Shown: positions 15,086 through 21,690 of the stretch, piece by piece
Layout of the letters: the number at the start of each line of letters is the position of its first letter
How positions within the stretch are numbered: the first letter of the stretch is position 1
Origin: CAZDDW01 sp043811105
GTDB lineage: Bacteria > Patescibacteriota > Patescibacteriia > UBA9934 > CAZDDW01
NCBI GenBank assembly: GCA_043811105.1
Contig: JBDRNK010000011.1
Coordinates: forward strand, 1-33,766
Length of the DNA stretch: 33,766 bases
Direction: 5' to 3'
The notes under the pieces: model-generated
What the model saw: the letters and a program-made list of their open reading frames with translations, nothing else
Databases searched by the model: none
What the model was told of the DNA's origin: nothing
Position numbers and translations under genes: made by a program

Positions 15086-15173
15086 TGGGATCGACACCCG
15101 TAAGGGTGTCAAATTGACAAGCTTCCCCCTTCGCTCTTCGAGCTTCGGGGGACAGGTACGCTTGTCGGTCCCA
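15086..15173. repeat. Family-1 double palindrome with a nested palindrome, in the helicase leader
   Basis: Frame TGGGA (15086-15090) ... TCCCA (15169-15173). Hairpin 1 is GACACCC-GTAA-GGGTGTC (15093-15110). Hairpin 2 has arms GACAAGC (15116-15122) and GCTTGTC (15160-15166), with its TTAC loop split TT|AC by 33 extra bases (15125-15157). The element fills most of the leader and ends 9 nt before the ATG at 15076. Confidence 0.85.
15125..15151. repeat. Family-4 palindrome nested in a hairpin loop
   Basis: CCCCC and GGGGG arms surround TTCGCTC...GAGCTTC; six more bases (ACAGGT) complete a 33-base insertion in the loop of the hairpin at 15116-15166. A relative lies at 17058-17092, also in a hairpin loop. 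Confidence 0.7.
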
Positions 15174-15190
15174 CAAATTTTAGCGACCTT

Positions 15191-15199
15191 ATTATACCA
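15191..15199 (-). promoter_or_regulatory. Extended -10 promoter (TGGTATAAT) of the helicase gene
   Basis: Minus strand: TGG then a perfect TATAAT (15196-15191), identical to the nonamer before the ftsQ-like gene. Initiation near 15184 gives a leader of about 108 nt, largely the palindromic element. This placement excludes the longer reading frame starting at 15202. Confidence 0.65.
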
Positions 15200-15200
15200 C

Positions 15201-15231
15201 AAAAGAAAAATGACCCTCAGAGGTGAGGGTC
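15201..15231 (-). terminator. Rho-independent terminator of the 78-aa ORFan
   Basis: Minus strand: GACCCTC-6-nt loop-GAGGGTC followed by ATTTTTCTTTT, 9 nt past the stop at 15240. It insulates the ORFan from the helicase promoter immediately downstream. Confidence 0.85.
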
Positions 15232-15239
15232 AAGGAGAT

Positions 15240-15476
15240 TTAGAAGGGGTCAGGGCCTGTTTGCATGGTTGGTTCCATGATTTCAACACATTCAATGTCT
15301 GCAAACATGAACTCGCGTGGTTCACAATCCGGCTCGTGGCAGGTAACCGCGTTTCTGTCAGTTGTGTCGATGTAGGTACCATCGAGCACTACGACTGAAG
15401 TGTTGTAGAAATGAAGCCGGCACGACAACCGTTCTCTGGAACATCGAATCAAAGCCTTTTGTACTGCTGTGAGCAC
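15240..15476 (-). CDS. Hypothetical protein (78 aa), monocistronic ORFan
   Basis: GTG start at 15476 preceded by GGGGAG with 5-nt spacing, a full promoter and a terminator. No family is recognised. The sequence is soluble, with four cysteines (CSRERLSC, VTCHEPDC and ADIEC regions) and an acidic C-terminal half (EPREFMFADIECVEIMEP). C-H-E-P-D-C could be part of a metal site, but spacing is not diagnostic. Base composition looks higher in GC than neighbouring housekeeping genes. The last codons include GGGGTCAGG, resembling the RAYT end motif. Confidence 0.65.
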   Translation of the reverse strand: MLTAVQKALIRCSRERLSCRLHFYNTSVVVLDGTYIDTTDRNAVTCHEPDCEPREFMFADIECVEIMEPTMQTGPDPF

Positions 15477-15508
15477 AACATCTCCCCTTGTGAATGTTCT
15501 GTGGCCAT

Positions 15509-15537
15509 ATGTTATGCAAAAAATTGAATATTGTCAA
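15509..15537 (-). promoter_or_regulatory. Promoter of the 78-aa ORFan
   Basis: Minus strand: TTGACA (15537-15532), 17-bp spacer, TAACAT (15514-15509). The leader is about 26 nt and carries the Shine-Dalgarno. Confidence 0.65.
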
Positions 15538-15620
15538 GCCACGGCATGTTATAGATGTATCAAAAACGCGGACAGTGTGTCCGGTTTTCTAAGTGTTATA
15601 TCTACATTTTGTTCACGTTG

Positions 15621-15629
15621 TGTTAAACT
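15621..15629 (+). promoter_or_regulatory. Probable extended -10 promoter of the plus-strand HD gene
   Basis: TGT followed by TAAACT (15624-15629); initiation near 15636 gives a leader of about 20 nt. No convincing -35 is seen. The intergenic region 15477-15655 thus holds two divergent promoters. Confidence 0.4.
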
Positions 15630-15655
15630 GAATCAAATAAATAAAACATATTTAT

Positions 15656-16855
15656 ATGATTGAAAAATTAACTTCGACCGAAGTATTTGAGGTCTCAGAT
15701 GCTGACACGAGGTCAAAACGTGTTGATAAGCTTAAAAAGTTAACAGTTGAAAGATTTGAGGGTGAACAGTATCAAGATCTTCGAGCCAAGATCGAACAGT
15801 CGTTTGATGTCCCTCAGGCCGGTGAATTTCACAAAGAAGGTCAAACTATGGATACCCATCTTGATCTTATTCTTGAAAATGTTCAGGCAATTGTTAATCA
15901 AGGTGTTGAAGCCATATCTGATGATTTGCCAGAATCAGTTCGCGATTTGATTGTTAGTGCTGTTTGCAAGAATCGCGAAAGGGTTGAGCAATATGTTTTG
16001 ATTCATGATCTAGCTAAGGCAGATACGCTTGGTGTAACGGTTGGTGATCAAGAAGAAAAATTAATGACCTGGGAAGAGTGGCAGGCTTTTGCCAGCGATG
16101 TTAAAGATATCTCTGATCTTGGTGTGACCAAGGTTTCGTACAAAGGCCATGCCGAGCTTGGGGTTGCCCAAGCAAAAGATCTTGGGTTTGATGATCCGCT
16201 TGTTCTCGATGCGGTTGATAAGCATATGGTGTCCATGGCAATGACCGGAATTAGTTCAGATATTTATGATCGTCATTTTGCCGGGCTAAATCAGGATGAA
16301 ATTGCCTTTGCTTTGACAGCGAATTATCTTGATCTGATGGGATCAAAGCGTGGTGAATTTATTGATCCTTTGGCTGAGTTTAAGAACTTTATTGCTTCTA
16401 AAGAAAAGTCTGAAACGATTCGTTTGGTCATAGCTGAATTGGCAGACGGGGCGGTTAGTGTCCAAGAGATAAACGAAGCTATTGCTCGGATTACGGCCAA
16501 AGGCGATGATCCTGACAAAGACAAGCCTTGGTTGGGGTTGATTAACAAGATCAGTCAGAAAGGTTTTGATAAGAATAAATTGACCAAGGCTTTAAGTAGT
16601 ATGCGTTCGTCAAAAGAGCCGTTAAACGCAGATAATATGGCTCAAGCGATCTCGGCGATAAGTAAAGAGTGCAAGCTGAAGACTTACGATCCTGACGCCG
16701 TGCGGGCGCTAGGTCAAGAATTTTTTGAAGATCCTACAGATCTGGATGAGTTTGTTAAAGTGGTCACCACAGATCCAGCAGCCATTGGCCGAACTTTTGC
16801 TAGCAAGTTAGGAAAGAGTATGGGTGAGCTGATGGGCGCGTTAAGGAAGTTGTAA
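15656..16855 (+). CDS. HD-domain protein, probable metal-dependent phosphohydrolase
   Basis: Protein of 399 aa and one of only two plus-strand genes here. The N-terminal half has HD-superfamily features: H59 in FHKEGQTMDTHLDLIL with H68, the H117-D118 pair in VLIHDLAKADT, H165 in YKGHAELGV and H190 in DKHMV. FHKEGQTxxTH followed by HDLAK resembles the HD domain of tRNA nucleotidyltransferases and relatives. The C-terminal ~200 residues are helical without a recognised motif. The ATG at 15656 has no Shine-Dalgarno. Substrate unknown; it appears to be a single-gene transcript. Confidence 0.7.
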   Translation: MIEKLTSTEVFEVSDADTRSKRVDKLKKLTVERFEGEQYQDLRAKIEQSFDVPQAGEFHKEGQTMDTHLDLILENVQAIVNQGVEAISDDLPESVRDLIVSAVCKNRERVEQYVLIHDLAKADTLGVTVGDQEEKLMTWEEWQAFASDVKDISDLGVTKVSYKGHAELGVAQAKDLGFDDPLVLDAVDKHMVSMAMTGISSDIYDRHFAGLNQDEIAFALTANYLDLMGSKRGEFIDPLAEFKNFIASKEKSETIRLVIAELADGAVSVQEINEAIARITAKGDDPDKDKPWLGLINKISQKGFDKNKLTKALSSMRSSKEPLNADNMAQAISAISKECKLKTYDPDAVRALGQEFFEDPTDLDEFVKVVTTDPAAIGRTFASKLGKSMGELMGALRKL

Positions 16856-16898
16856 CGAAGTTCTTCTCAGGGAATTTATTCCTAGCCTTGTGGTCAGG

Positions 16899-16917
16899 TC
16901 CGGATTCCGGAATTTTT
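16899..16917 (+). terminator. Short terminator-like hairpin after the HD gene
   Basis: TCCGG-ATT-CCGGA followed by ATTTTT, 44 nt past the stop. It is preceded by GGTCAGG, resembling the RAYT end motif. The stem is short, so the assignment is tentative. Confidence 0.45.
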
Positions 16918-16923
16918 AGCAGT

Positions 16924-16955
16924 GCGTCTTTTGGTACGGTCGGACTAAAAGACGC
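16924..16955. repeat. Family-2 palindrome (32 bp), intergenic copy
   Basis: Same length and ends (GCGTCTTTT ... AAAAGACGC) as the copy inside the helicase gene, with five substitutions. It lies about 70 nt downstream of the HD gene. Confidence 0.8.
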
Positions 16956-17039
16956 ACCATTAGCTTAAAAGGGACAAGTTTTTACCCGACCGCATAAAAA
17001 GTTGAGCCTTTTTTCTTAAAGGTTTTTGCTACTTGTCAA

Positions 17040-17109
17040 AAAAAAGAACGAGGTCAAGCCCACTTCGCTCACTTCGTTTGAGCTTCGTGGGCCAAGGAGT
17101 GGCCTCGTT
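17040..17109 (-). terminator. Terminator of the 76-aa ORFan, with a palindrome in its loop
   Basis: Minus strand: AACGAGG (17109-17103) ... CCTCGTT (17053-17047), then CTTTTTT. The loop is unusually long because it contains the family-4 palindrome (17058-17092). Without that insert it would be a compact, ordinary terminator. Confidence 0.75.
17058..17092. repeat. Family-4 palindrome inside a terminator loop
   Basis: Arms GCCCAC and GTGGGC enclose TTCGCTC ... GAGCTTC. It shares the TTCGCTC/GAGCTTCG core with 15125-15151 but has different arms and a longer centre. Confidence 0.7.
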
Positions 17110-17122
17110 ATTATTATCCTTG

Positions 17123-17353
17123 TCAGCGTGGAGGATAAATCATGTACAAGATGTCACTGGCATGAATTGGAACCAGATTTGAATCTTCTTTTGTGATGAA
17201 AAAGACCATGTGATTATTATCTACACTGTGAACAAAAGCGTTCATCAGAACAACTGCACATTGAGTGCTGACTACCTTGAGGATTGGTCGAGGTGGTTCT
17301 ATCTCAGAAATACTTCTACAAAGTGTTGCCCACGAACCGGTTCTGTCTGACAT
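17123..17353 (-). CDS. Hypothetical protein (76 aa), monocistronic ORFan
   Basis: The start chosen is the ATG at 17353 (MSDRTGSWATLCRS) because AGGAGG lies 7 nt upstream. The frame stays open to 17476, but the extra 41 codons run through the family-3 palindromes of the leader. No family is recognised. The protein looks like a small beta-rich fold: ILKVVSTQCAVVLMNAFVHSVDNNHMVFFI, then SNLVPIHASDILYMIYPPR. It has its own promoter and terminator. The leader is about 100 nt and mostly palindromic. Confidence 0.65.
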   Translation of the reverse strand: MSDRTGSWATLCRSISEIEPPRPILKVVSTQCAVVLMNAFVHSVDNNHMVFFITKEDSNLVPIHASDILYMIYPPR

Positions 17354-17376
17354 AACTCTTCCTCCTGGTTTTCTAG

Positions 17377-17440
17377 GAATTCTTCCCAGCCATCTTTGAT
17401 GGTGTTTGATTTCAGAACCGGGGATAAACCCCGTTAGAAG
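17377..17440. repeat. Family-3 two-module palindrome, leader copy
   Basis: Module 1 (17377-17408) contains CCCAGCCATCTTTGATGG. Module 2 (17412-17440, 29 bp) contains the hairpin CGGGG-ATAAA-CCCCG followed by TTAGAAG. Both modules recur at 32825-32883 in the opposite order, and module 2 there has different but still complementary stem bases. Confidence 0.8.
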
Positions 17441-17460
17441 TTTTTCATAGTTCCGAACAA

Positions 17461-17489
17461 AACTTAGCACAAACAAAAAACGAGGTCAA
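17461..17489 (-). promoter_or_regulatory. Promoter of the 76-aa ORFan
   Basis: Minus strand: TTGACC (17489-17484), 17-bp spacer, TAAGTT (17466-17461). It starts 10 nt after the terminator hairpin of the V-ATPase operon. Confidence 0.6.
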
Positions 17490-17492
17490 GTA

Positions 17493-17516
17493 ATAAAAGA
17501 CGCCCTTACGGGCGTC
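17493..17516 (-). terminator. V-ATPase operon terminator formed by a family-1 palindrome
   Basis: Minus strand: GACGCCC-GTAA-GGGCGTC (17516-17499) followed by TTTTATTA, 17 nt past the subunit D stop. It is a family-1 hairpin by length, GAC/GTC ends and loop, with a TCTCCC tail on the plus strand, and has the form of an intrinsic terminator. Confidence 0.75.
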
Positions 17517-17532
17517 TCTCCCTTCGAAATAA

Positions 17533-18189
17533 TTATACTTGTCGTTCCCGTTCCATTTCCTGTTCTTGTTTAATCAGCATGTCCTTAACTTTCATCAGGG
17601 TGATAATTGTTCCGCGCTCTTGTTCACCCAATTTGGCTTGAATATATTTAATCGTTTCTTTCATCTTCGGGATAAACACGTACTCAAGAGCGTTAACTCG
17701 GCGTCGTGTTTTTTCAATCTCTTCGGCCAACAGTTTCGCAGAATGTTCTACCTCTGCCAAACGGACCATGTCTTTTAAAGTTTCTGAGAAGCTTTTCAGC
17801 GCAGTATCTAACTCTGAAGCAGTAAAACTAAATCCGTATGACAAGAAATCACCTTCTTCTTTGTACTCAAACACGGGAACGTTCACAGACATTACGTTTT
17901 TGACATCAGCTTGCAACACAGTTTTCATCGATGGCAGCAAAAACGCGCTCTTTAACAAATCTGGTGGGGTCTTAGCACTGGCAAACAAATAAGATCGAAA
18001 CCCAATACTTAACTGCTCTTCAACATTTTCACGCAGATCCTTGGCTTCGCGAATGATTTCCATAAACTGCTTCATCAAACCATCTCGCTTGTCTTTGAGT
18101 AATTTATAACCACGCTCAGAGGTCTTGAGCTTTACTTTGAGTTTTAACAACTCTTGTCGTGTTGGGTTAACCCCAAGTGCGTTGGCCAT
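17533..18189 (-). CDS. atpD: V/A-type ATPase subunit D (central rotor shaft)
   Basis: Protein of 218 aa forming the long antiparallel coiled coil of the central shaft that turns inside the A3B3 head. The N-terminus NPTRQELLKLKVKLKTSERGYKLLKDKRDGL and C-terminal TRRRVNALEYVFIPKMKETIKYI are family signatures. Last gene of the operon, 2 nt after subunit B, followed by a terminator hairpin. The symbol follows V/A-type usage; atpD in F-type operons is a different protein. Confidence 0.95.
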   Translation of the reverse strand: MANALGVNPTRQELLKLKVKLKTSERGYKLLKDKRDGLMKQFMEIIREAKDLRENVEEQLSIGFRSYLFASAKTPPDLLKSAFLLPSMKTVLQADVKNVMSVNVPVFEYKEEGDFLSYGFSFTASELDTALKSFSETLKDMVRLAEVEHSAKLLAEEIEKTRRRVNALEYVFIPKMKETIKYIQAKLGEQERGTIITLMKVKDMLIKQEQEMERERQV

Positions 18190-18191
18190 AA

Positions 18192-19574
18192 CTAACTTTT
18201 CGGTAAATACTTCTCAATTTCTTCTTCTTTAACACGTTTTAATTCTTTCTTTGGCAAAATTGACAACAGCTTCCAACCAAGTGTTAGCGTATCTTCGATA
18301 CTACGATCCTCGTCTTTTCCTTGAGTCACAAACTCAGCTTCAAATGCGTCAGCAAATTTAATGTAAGCACGCTCAGCATCAGATAAAGCTGACTCACCAA
18401 GAATAACCGCTAGCTCACGAGACTCTTTTCCAGTAGCATAGGCAGCGAATAACTGGTTAGCTACACCAGAGTGGTCACCACGGGTCTGCCCTTCTCCAAT
18501 TCCGGCTTTCATAAGTCGTGACAAAGATGGTAACACGTTTACACAAGGATAAACACCTTGGCGATAAAGGTCGCGAGAAACGATGATCTGTCCTTCAGTG
18601 ATGTATCCGGTCAAGTCCGGGATCGGGTGAGTAATGTCATCTTCAGGCATGGTCAAGATAGGAATTTGAGTTACTGATCCCTTTCGTCCTTTCATTTTTC
18701 CAGCTCTTTCATAAATAGTTGAAAGGTCAGTGTAAAGATATCCGGGATATCCACGACGTCCAGGGATTTCTTTTCGAGCAGCAGAGACCTCACGCAAGGC
18801 TTCGCAATAGTTTGTCAGGTCAGTTAGAATCACCAGCACATGCTTACCTTTTTCAAAGGCTAAATATTCTGCGGTTGTTAACGCCAGACGTGGAAGTGTA
18901 ATTCGTTCAACCACTGGGTCATCAGCTAGGTTGATAAACAAAGTGGCTCGTTCAATAGCTCCGGTCTTTTTAAATTCATTGATAAAGAATTCAGCTTCTT
19001 CAAAAGTCACTCCCATAGCTCCAAAGACAACAGCAAAATCTTCCTCACTTGCCCCCTCTTCAATCACTTTCGCTTGACGGGCAATCTGTGCGGCAATTTC
19101 GTTGTGAGGCAAACCAGCGCCTGAGAAAATCGGTAATTTCTGACCACGCACCAAAGTATTCAAACCATCAATGGTAGAAATTCCAGTTTGATAAAAGTCT
19201 TTAGGCATTTCTCGAGAGTACGGGTTAATCGGTGAGCCGTTAATATCCAAATGCTTTTCCGGAATAACCTCTGGCATACCATCTTTAGGAGCGCCAATTC
19301 CTGAGAAAACCCGTCCAAGCATATCAGCCGAAACTCCAATTTGCATGGTCTTGCCCAAAAAAGTTGCCGTTGAATTATCAATATCAACTCCACTTGTGCC
19401 CTCAAACATCTGTACAACAGCATGTTTGTCAGTGATTTCTAGAACCCGGCCCTTGCGTTTAGTACCGTCACCAAGTTCAACTTCAACCATTTCCTCATAC
19501 ATGACATCGACAATCCCTTCAACGATGACCAATGGTCCTTGAACCTCTTTGATTGTTTTGTATCGCTTTTCCAT
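18192..19574 (-). CDS. atpB: V/A-type ATPase subunit B (non-catalytic)
   Basis: Regulatory nucleotide-binding subunit of the A3B3 head, 460 aa. The segment in place of a Walker A reads FSGAGLPHNEIAAQ, as expected for the non-catalytic B subunit. Other family stretches: EVSAARKEIPGRRGYPGYLYTDL and GSVTQIPILTMPEDDITHPIPDLTGYITEG. The ATG at 19574 (MEKRYKTIKEV) is chosen over an in-frame TTG four codons earlier because it fits the family and leaves 4 nt after the subunit A stop. Confidence 0.96.
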   Translation of the reverse strand: MEKRYKTIKEVQGPLVIVEGIVDVMYEEMVEVELGDGTKRKGRVLEITDKHAVVQMFEGTSGVDIDNSTATFLGKTMQIGVSADMLGRVFSGIGAPKDGMPEVIPEKHLDINGSPINPYSREMPKDFYQTGISTIDGLNTLVRGQKLPIFSGAGLPHNEIAAQIARQAKVIEEGASEEDFAVVFGAMGVTFEEAEFFINEFKKTGAIERATLFINLADDPVVERITLPRLALTTAEYLAFEKGKHVLVILTDLTNYCEALREVSAARKEIPGRRGYPGYLYTDLSTIYERAGKMKGRKGSVTQIPILTMPEDDITHPIPDLTGYITEGQIIVSRDLYRQGVYPCVNVLPSLSRLMKAGIGEGQTRGDHSGVANQLFAAYATGKESRELAVILGESALSDAERAYIKFADAFEAEFVTQGKDEDRSIEDTLTLGWKLLSILPKKELKRVKEEEIEKYLPKS

Positions 19575-19578
19575 ATGT

Positions 19579-21333
19579 TTATGCAACTGAGTTTATGGTT
19601 GACTTAATCTGTTCAACCGACTCTTTTTGCAGAGCGGTTAAGACAGCTTCATCAGTCTCGGTTTTTGCTCGGGCAATTCTGTCTTTAACGTTAAGGTCGG
19701 TAATATCTTTAACTTTGGCACCCTTGGCAACAGCATCAGTGGCCGCATCATGAAAAGTCAAAATTGCTTTTAACATCAAGTACATTCGGCTTGGCGGAGT
19801 ATAGCCATCGACTTCATCAAAAGCGAATTGTTGTAAATAATCCTCGCGAAGTGCTTTGGCTGTATCAAGTGTGATCTGTTCTTTGCTAGATAAAGCATCA
19901 AGTCCAACCAGCTTTACAATTTCTTGCAAACTAGCCTCTTCTTGCAACACACCCATGGCCTGAGTTTTCATTTCTGGCCAATCCTGTCCATAGTTTTGTC
20001 GGGTAAATTCTTCAACGTTATCGTTGTACAAAGAATAGCTGTTCAACCAGTTAATGGCTGGAAAGTGTCGGCGATAAGCGAGCTTAGCATCAAGACCCCA
20101 GAAAACTTTTGTAACTCGAAGCGTGTTCTGAGTAACTGGCTCTGAAAGGTCGCCACCCGGAGGACTAACCGCTCCGATCGCAGTTAACGAACCTTTACGA
20201 TCATCTTCACCAAGACAATCAACATAACCAGCTCGTTCGTAAAAAGCAGCAGTACGAGATCCAAGATATGCTGGATATCCTTCTTCACCAGGCATTTCTT
20301 CCAAACGACCAGAGATTTCACGCAAAGCCTCAGCCCAGCGTGAAGTTGAATCAGCCATCAGAGCCACGTTATAGCCCATGTCGCGATAATATTCAGCAAT
20401 TGTGATACCGGTGTAGATTGAGGCTTCACGCGCGGCTACAGGCATGTTTGAGGTGTTAGCAATCAGTACAGTTCGCTCCATTAAAGGCTTTCCTGATGTT
20501 GGGTCAATCAGTTTTGGAAATTCATCAAGTACTTCTGTCATTTCGTTTCCACGCTCCCCACAACCGATATACACAATAATCTGAGCATCACATAATCGAG
20601 CCAGTGATTGTTGGGTAACAGTCTTCCCTGCTCCAAAAGGTCCAGGAATACAACCAGCCCCACCTTTTACAATCGGGAAAAAAGTATCAAAGATTCTTGT
20701 TCCAGTAATCAGTGGAGTTTTTGGCGTCAGTTTTTGTTTGTATGGTCGAGGTAGTCGAATCGGCCACTTTTGCATCATGGTAATTTCCTGACCATCAATT
20801 GATGCAATTACGTCTTCAACCTTATACTGACCGCTTTTAATTCCGGAAACTGTCCCGCTCATTCCCGGCGGAACCATAATTTTGTGTACGATCAACTCGG
20901 TTTCTTGAACTGTGCCAATCACATCGCCCTGTTGTACCGGTTCACCATCATTAACTTCGGCTTTAAAGTCCCATTGCTTTCCACGATCTAGTCCAGGCAC
21001 GTCAATTCCTTTTGTAATGTATGGTGACTGTGCTTTAGCTTCGATTTCCTTTAGTGGACGCTGTACTCCATCGTAAATAGATTTCAATACACCAGGACCA
21101 AGCTCAACAGACAAAGGCATGCCGGTCATAAAAACAGGATCGCCCGGCTTTAACCCGGTGGTTTCTTCATAAACCTGAATCGAAGCATTTTCCCCCTCAA
21201 GCTTAATAATTTCTCCAACCAACTTTTGTTCTCCAATTTTAACCACATCGTACATTCGGGCATTATTCATCCCAGAAGCCACGACTAGCGGACCGGAGAT
21301 CTTGATGATCTTTCCTTTATTTTCTTCAGACAT
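19579..21333 (-). CDS. atpA: V/A-type ATPase subunit A (catalytic)
   Basis: Catalytic ATPase subunit, 584 aa. Walker A is GPFGAGKTV (231-239). The bulge domain typical of A subunits lies between about residues 115 and 195 (VNDGEPVQQGDVIGTVQET). MADSTSRWAEALREISGRLEEMPGEEGYPAYL is a family signature. The start is the ATG at 21333 (MSEENKGKIIKISGPLV); an upstream in-frame extension overlaps subunit F and has no family similarity. It lies 10 nt after the subunit F stop. Confidence 0.96.
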   Translation of the reverse strand: MSEENKGKIIKISGPLVVASGMNNARMYDVVKIGEQKLVGEIIKLEGENASIQVYEETTGLKPGDPVFMTGMPLSVELGPGVLKSIYDGVQRPLKEIEAKAQSPYITKGIDVPGLDRGKQWDFKAEVNDGEPVQQGDVIGTVQETELIVHKIMVPPGMSGTVSGIKSGQYKVEDVIASIDGQEITMMQKWPIRLPRPYKQKLTPKTPLITGTRIFDTFFPIVKGGAGCIPGPFGAGKTVTQQSLARLCDAQIIVYIGCGERGNEMTEVLDEFPKLIDPTSGKPLMERTVLIANTSNMPVAAREASIYTGITIAEYYRDMGYNVALMADSTSRWAEALREISGRLEEMPGEEGYPAYLGSRTAAFYERAGYVDCLGEDDRKGSLTAIGAVSPPGGDLSEPVTQNTLRVTKVFWGLDAKLAYRRHFPAINWLNSYSLYNDNVEEFTRQNYGQDWPEMKTQAMGVLQEEASLQEIVKLVGLDALSSKEQITLDTAKALREDYLQQFAFDEVDGYTPPSRMYLMLKAILTFHDAATDAVAKGAKVKDITDLNVKDRIARAKTETDEAVLTALQKESVEQIKSTINSVA

Positions 21334-21343
21334 AGTTTCAAAA

Positions 21344-21670
21344 CTAATTATTGAATAATATATCACTGCCAACGGCCTGCTCGACAATCTTTCTTAAATT
21401 GTCCAGCCCAGCTTTGGTTGCTCCTTGTGGAGACGGTACAGTTACTACAGCAGGCAAAGCAGCTCCGGCCAGAGCGTCATCAATTTGCTGGCGAATTCGA
21501 TTTGCCCAATCTTCAGTAATAAAAACAGCAGCGAAGCGATCGTTCATGATCTTGTCAATGATCTCTTTTGCCTGATCCTCTTTAGTGATCGGAAAACAGC
21601 TCACACCAAGTGCATGAAATCCCATGATCGCTTCTTCTGTTCCAATTATTCCTATTTTATAATCTTGCAT
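21344..21670 (-). CDS. atpF: V/A-type ATPase subunit F
   Basis: Small regulatory subunit bound to the central shaft, 108 aa (normal length). It shows the Rossmann-like pattern YKIGIIGTEEAIMGFHALGVSCFPI, then AAVFITEDWANRI and PAVVTVPSPQGA. It lies between subunits C and A, as in many A-type operons. The symbol follows V/A-type usage. Confidence 0.93.
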   Translation of the reverse strand: MQDYKIGIIGTEEAIMGFHALGVSCFPITKEDQAKEIIDKIMNDRFAAVFITEDWANRIRQQIDDALAGAALPAVVTVPSPQGATKAGLDNLRKIVEQAVGSDILFNN

Positions 21671-21690
21671 AAGTTCTGCTGATCGCTCGT

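Noticed and set aside
15077..15202. N-terminal extension of the helicase starting MWYNKV
   Set aside because: It would place the TATAAT box and two palindromes within the protein. Transcription from that promoter cannot include the 15202 ATG, and the family start fits 15076.
15240..15255. RAYT-end motif GGGGTCAGG in the 78-aa ORFan
   Set aside because: The match is only nine bases and lies in coding sequence, so chance is a sufficient explanation.
15469..15663. Plus-strand ORF of 64 codons before the HD gene
   Set aside because: It has no ribosome-binding site or promoter, overlaps the divergent promoter region and has a low-quality sequence.
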